The translations under genes were made by a program, and so were the position numbers. Of a stretch of DNA of 9,845 nt, positions 7,270-9,845 are shown piece after piece (within the stretch, counting starts at the first letter, position 1; the number at the start of each line of letters is the position of its first letter). The notes below the pieces were generated by a model. That model was not told the origin of the DNA. It worked only from the letters and a program-made list of their open reading frames with translations, and ran no database searches. This stretch comes from an uncultured Bacilli bacterium. Lineage in GTDB: Bacteria; Bacillota_I; Bacilli_A; RF39; UBA660. The stretch is taken from contig CAKPJE010000036.1 of the NCBI GenBank assembly GCA_934162555.1, positions 1-9,845 of the forward strand, read 5' to 3'.

Positions 7270-7309
7270 TATCTTTATCAAATCATAACATATATCTTTA
7301 TTAAATCAT
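7270..7309 (-). promoter_or_regulatory. Promoter region with 17-bp direct repeats before the MutT-like gene
   Basis: TATCTTTATCAAATCAT (7270-7286) and TATCTTTATTAAATCAT (7293-7309) are direct repeats with 16 of 17 bases identical and a 23-nt period. On the minus strand TGTTATGAT places an extended -10 (7282-7287) partly inside the first copy. The arrangement looks like an operator overlapping a promoter, but could be chance or slippage in AT-rich DNA. No regulator gene is nearby. Confidence 0.4.
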
Positions 7310-7417
7310 ATATTTTTTAATAAACCATTTATAATTAAATATTTATCATTTTTATTCTTGTAACCATCATAATTACTTAATTTTTCACTAAAAAGTATTG
7401 AAATACCACCATAATTT

Positions 7418-7543
7418 CGCCAGTCATTTAAATTTTAAAAATTTAAAACCTATTGCGATACCATTTTTATCAATTTTGTGATTAAAGCTCACAAAATACG
7501 CTGGCATTAATTATTGTATTGTGAATACACTTCGCAATACAAT
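7418..7543. other. Dense array of inverted repeats, possible structured RNA
   Basis: In about 125 nt there are perfect stems TTTAAATTTT/AAAATTTAAA (1-nt loop, near 7427-7447), ATTTTGTGA/TCACAAAAT (7473-7481 and 7489-7497, 7-nt loop) and ATTGTATTG/CAATACAAT (7513-7521 and 7535-7543). GCCAG (7419-7423) can pair with CTGGC (7501-7505), enclosing the first two. On the plus strand the last stem is followed by TTCCTTTTTT, resembling a weak terminator. No open frame fits. From 7310 to 7417 I see nothing. Confidence 0.45.
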
Positions 7544-7573
7544 TCCTTTTTTAGTTGATAATTCCTATTATAT

Positions 7574-7618
7574 CTAAAATCTAAAAAAATGATGATTTGT
7601 TAAATCTTTTAGTTGCAT
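7574..7618 (-). pseudogene. Truncated ABC-F 5' end (14-codon ORF in repeat copy 2)
   Basis: ATG at 7618 starts the same seven codons as the ABC-F gene (MQLKDLT). Homology then ends, and seven unrelated codons (NHHFFRF) run to a TAG at 7574. It is best read as a by-product of the duplication, although an intact promoter copy stands directly before it, so the peptide could be made. Confidence 0.6.
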
Positions 7619-7708
7619 ATTTCATCACAAATTCATTATAACATTATTTTCCTTGATATTTCAATAGAAAAAGGGCTACATATTTTTTTATTTTTATAAA
7701 TCATTTTA
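7598..7708 (-). repeat. Direct repeat, copy 2
   Basis: This matches 5212-5321 in the same orientation, with a constant offset of 2386 nt until the indel. It carries the promoter, start codon and first seven codons of ABC-F but not the rest of the gene. The outer sequence on each side is unrelated to that around copy 1. Confidence 0.95.
7635..7664 (-). promoter_or_regulatory. ABC-F promoter, duplicate copy
   Basis: TTGAAA (7659-7664), an 18-nt spacer and extended -10 TATAAT (7635-7640) are unchanged from copy 1. If active it fires leftward through the hairpin array toward the MutT-like gene, whose ATG is about 375 nt downstream. Confidence 0.6.
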
Positions 7709-7738
7709 CTTTTGTTTACACATTTTTAAAAATACTAC

Positions 7739-7766
7739 TTGACTTATAATACTTATTTATTATAAA
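7739..7766 (+). promoter_or_regulatory. Plus-strand promoter of the candidate small RNA
   Basis: TTGACT (7739-7744), a 16-nt spacer and TATAAA (7761-7766). The -35 is one base from consensus. It is the only good plus-strand promoter I found, and it faces away from the duplicated ABC-F promoter. Predicted start is about 7773. Confidence 0.6.
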
Positions 7767-7772
7767 ATATTC

Positions 7773-7945
7773 ATATAAAGGTAGTATATCTTTGAGGTAA
7801 ATACCTTTGTATTAGTGAATGTTTTTAAGTTTAGATTATTAAACTTAAGCTTATCATTTCATGCAAAATCTTCTCTTTCATTTTGTACATGAAATGGTAA
7901 AACCCCAAAAATAGTAGAACTTTTAGTTCTACTATTTTATTTTTC
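7773..7945 (+). ncRNA. Candidate small structured RNA, about 170 nt
   Basis: Between the plus-strand promoter and a strong terminator four hairpins follow one another: AAAGGTA/TACCTTT (7777-7808), TTAAGTTTA/TAAACTTAA (7825-7848), a long stem CATTTCATG+CAAAAT / ATTTTG+CATGAAATG with a 2-nt bulge (7855-7896), and the 13-bp terminator stem (7908-7938) followed by ATTTTTC. No open frame has a ribosome-binding site; the longest from ATG 7861 is 17 codons. I do not recognise the family: SRP, 6S, tmRNA and RNase P hallmarks are absent. It converges on the metal ATPase gene and overlaps its final codons, so antisense or 3'-end effects are possible. Confidence 0.45.
7908..7938. terminator. Two-way intrinsic terminator
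   Basis: A perfect 13-bp stem AAAATAGTAGAAC/GTTCTACTATTTT with a 5-nt loop. On the plus strand it is followed by ATTTTTC. On the minus strand the A-run of the stem supplies the U-tract (TTTTTGGGG). It overlaps the TAA stop of the metal ATPase gene. Confidence 0.85.
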
Positions 7946-9845
7946 AAATTTATTTTTTATTCTTAATGTATTAATTATTGTAATTAGTGTTACGCCAGTA
8001 TCTGCAAATACTGCTAAGTACATTGTTGCTAGACCAAATACACTTAATAAAAGAATTATAATTTTTGTTAAAAATGCAAATATCAAATTTTGTTTGATTA
8101 TTTTTTTGGTATATTTTGAAATGTTTATTGCCTGTGGTATTTTATTTAAATCATCATTCATTATAACAATATCACTTGCTTCAATTGCTACTTCTGAACC
8201 AACATTTCCCATTGATATACCTATATCCGCTCTTTTTAATACGGGAGCATCATTTACACCATCGCCAACAAATATACTTAAAGCATTTTGATCTATTTCT
8301 TCATACATTTTATATTTATCTGTTGGTAACATTTCATATTTTATGTCATCTATTCCTAATTTTTCACCTATTGTTAGGGCAACATCTTTTTTATCGCCCG
8401 TTAATAAATGTACTTTGATATTATCATTTTTTAATTTTTTAATTACTTCTTTTGCATTATCTTTTATACCATCATTTATAGTTATTGATGCAACATGTTT
8501 ATTGTCTATATTTAAATGCAAGATAGCATCATAAGGACAATTACATAAATTTTTATTTCCTATTGTTACTTTTTTATCGGAAATGTTAAATGAAATACCT
8601 TTTCCTTCTATTTCTTTATAGTTTGCTATTTTTAAATTTTTGGTTTTCTTTATATTCATAAAACTTTTAGCAATTGGATGATTTGAATATTTTTCGCCAT
8701 TTACTAAGATATCTATTATTTCTTGTTTGCTATAATTTTTATCTATTATTTCTATTTCACTTACACCAAATTCTCCTGTTGTAAGAGTTCCTGTTTTATC
8801 AAATATTATATTGTTAGCATTTGATAAATTGTCTAAATAATTACTTCCTTTTATTAGGATACCATTTTTACTTGCTATACCTATTCCTGTAAAGTATGAA
8901 AGTGGTACAGAGATTGCAATTGCACATGGACATGATATAACTAGGAATGTTAAACTTCTATATATACTCTCGTTTAAAGATACTTTAAATAGTGGTAAAA
9001 TTAAAATCATTAGAATTGCTAGTAAAATAATTGTTGGTGTATATATTTTACTGAATTTACTTACATTTGTTTCTACTTTACTTTTTTTATCGGTTGCTTC
9101 TTCTAGTATTGATAGTATTTGAGCAACTGTTGAATCGGAATAAACTTTTGTTACTTTCATTTCAATTATGTTACCCATATTGATACATCCTGATAATATT
9201 TCATCATTTTCTTCAATACTTCTATATACACTTTCTCCTGTTATCGCTGATGTATCTAGTTTACTTTTACCTTCTGTTACTATTCCATCTACTGGTACTT
9301 TCTCACCTTTTTTGATAACTACTATATCACCAATTTTTAAATCATCAACAGATACTTTTATTGTTTCTTTACCATCTTTTTTATTGGCATATGGTTCTTT
9401 TAAATTGATTAGATTTGAAATTGATTTTCTTGAATTATTTACAGCTTTTTCTTCTAGTATTTTACCGATTGTATATAGTACTACAACCATCATACCTTCC
9501 ATTACTTCGCCTAGACATAATGCACCAACACATGATATCGTTATTAAGGCATTTTCATCTACTCTTTTATTTCTTATTAATATTTTTATGGCATTCATAA
9601 ATATTTTATATAAAAGCAAGATGTAAGATACTATATAAAATATTATTTTGTATTTATCTTTTATTAGAAAATGACCTATTAAACAGATAGCAACAGCAAG
9701 TATTAATACCCATAAATGATATTCTTTTTTTGTTTCTATTTTTTCTTCTGTTACACTTGCTTCTGGTTCTACATTCTTTACTATTTTGTTTATTTCTTTT
9801 AAACTACATTCTTTTTCACTTTCAAATGTAATTATTGATGTATTA
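7937..9845 (-). CDS. P1B-type heavy-metal-transporting ATPase (Zn/Cd/Pb class), 5' end missing
   Basis: This is a membrane pump that exports divalent metals at the cost of ATP; 635 codons are visible and the frame is open at the window edge. The first residues (about 1-33) look like the second half of an HMA metal-binding domain. Membrane helices follow from WVLILAVAICLIG (about 45-57). Numbering the visible part: TGES 202-205 (actuator), CPC 305-307 in the transport helix followed by AIAISVPLSYFTGIGIASKNGILIKGSNYLD-type context, phosphorylated D349 in DKTGTLT, HP at 389-390, and GDGVND 527-532. Late-helix K594 and D615 (in FADTG) are those conserved in ZntA/CadA pumps, pointing to Zn2+/Cd2+/Pb2+ rather than Cu+. 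A TTG at 9619 is not the start; coding continues upstream in frame. Regulator not visible. Confidence 0.93.
   Translation of the reverse strand, partial: NTSIITFESEKECSLKEINKIVKNVEPEASVTEEKIETKKEYHLWVLILAVAICLIGHFLIKDKYKIIFYIVSYILLLYKIFMNAIKILIRNKRVDENALITISCVGALCLGEVMEGMMVVVLYTIGKILEEKAVNNSRKSISNLINLKEPYANKKDGKETIKVSVDDLKIGDIVVIKKGEKVPVDGIVTEGKSKLDTSAITGESVYRSIEENDEILSGCINMGNIIEMKVTKVYSDSTVAQILSILEEATDKKSKVETNVSKFSKIYTPTIILLAILMILILPLFKVSLNESIYRSLTFLVISCPCAIAISVPLSYFTGIGIASKNGILIKGSNYLDNLSNANNIIFDKTGTLTTGEFGVSEIEIIDKNYSKQEIIDILVNGEKYSNHPIAKSFMNIKKTKNLKIANYKEIEGKGISFNISDKKVTIGNKNLCNCPYDAILHLNIDNKHVASITINDGIKDNAKEVIKKLKNDNIKVHLLTGDKKDVALTIGEKLGIDDIKYEMLPTDKYKMYEEIDQNALSIFVGDGVNDAPVLKRADIGISMGNVGSEVAIEASDIVIMNDDLNKIPQAINISKYTKKIIKQNLIFAFLTKIIILLLSVFGLATMYLAVFADTGVTLITIINTLRIKNKFEK

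Noticed and set aside
7254..7281. Nine-residue N-terminal extension of the MutT-like protein from TTG
   Set aside because: The AGGAGAG sequence lies inside this extension and fits the ATG at 7254. The TTG has no ribosome-binding site and precedes the likely transcription start.
5212..7708. CRISPR array or tandem repeat
   Set aside because: There are only two copies, 2.4 kb apart, of about 110 bp each, containing gene sequence. No regular repeat-spacer pattern exists in the window.
7855..7914. Small toxin-like ORF from ATG 7861 in the candidate small RNA
   Set aside because: It is only 17 codons with no ribosome-binding site and no hydrophobic helix, and its start lies within a long stem.
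9619..9619. TTG as the start of the metal ATPase
   Set aside because: The frame is open upstream to the window edge and encodes a membrane helix and part of an HMA-like domain expected in this family.
9168..9626. 152-codon plus-strand frame
   Set aside because: It is antisense to the metal ATPase, whose motifs are unmistakable in the other strand. The product is only a low-complexity mirror of that gene.
1..9845. tRNA or rRNA genes
   Set aside because: No GC-rich cloverleaf-like segment with a TTCGA-type loop or rRNA-conserved stretch was seen on either strand.

Overview
The window is very AT-rich and uses the standard bacterial code: TGA is a stop for the ABC-F gene and Trp is encoded by TGG. 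Ribosome-binding sites are GGAGG or AGGTGA type. An [FeFe]-hydrogenase, intrinsic terminators and compact spacing suggest an anaerobic low-GC Firmicutes or Mollicutes-related (non-Mycoplasma-code) gut-type bacterium. The lineage is inference. Every convincing protein gene is on the minus strand, so the genes read from right to left.

Right end (7937-9845): a P1B-type heavy-metal ATPase (Zn/Cd/Pb class by its CPC motif and last membrane helices). It enters from beyond the window, and only the tail of its N-terminal metal-binding domain is visible. A strong two-way terminator overlaps its stop codon. Facing it on the plus strand is a promoter followed by four consecutive hairpins ending in that shared terminator. 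This is a candidate small RNA of about 170 nt.

Middle (about 5212-7708): two Nudix genes lie between direct repeats of about 110 bp. Each repeat carries the promoter, start codon and first seven codons of the ABC-F gene that lies to the left. The Nudix gene nearer the right repeat is an ordinary MutT-like protein. The other, at 5631-6458, is the most unusual object here. It is a free-standing copy of the leucyl-tRNA synthetase CP1 editing domain, split by an inserted Nudix domain, with no synthetase catalytic core. The spaces around the two genes are rich in inverted repeats.

Left half (92-5232): an ABC-F ATPase overlaps by 4 nt an APH-fold sugar kinase resembling N-acetylhexosamine 1-kinase. 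A small DUF4870/Tic20-like membrane protein follows with its own promoter and terminator. Then come an [FeFe]-hydrogenase with an N-terminal zinc-ribbon-like motif and a PgsA-like CDP-alcohol phosphatidyltransferase, co-transcribed with a 17-nt gap.

The genes do not form one pathway. The coherent units are ABC-F with the sugar kinase, hydrogenase with the phosphatidyltransferase, and the repeat-bounded Nudix pair.
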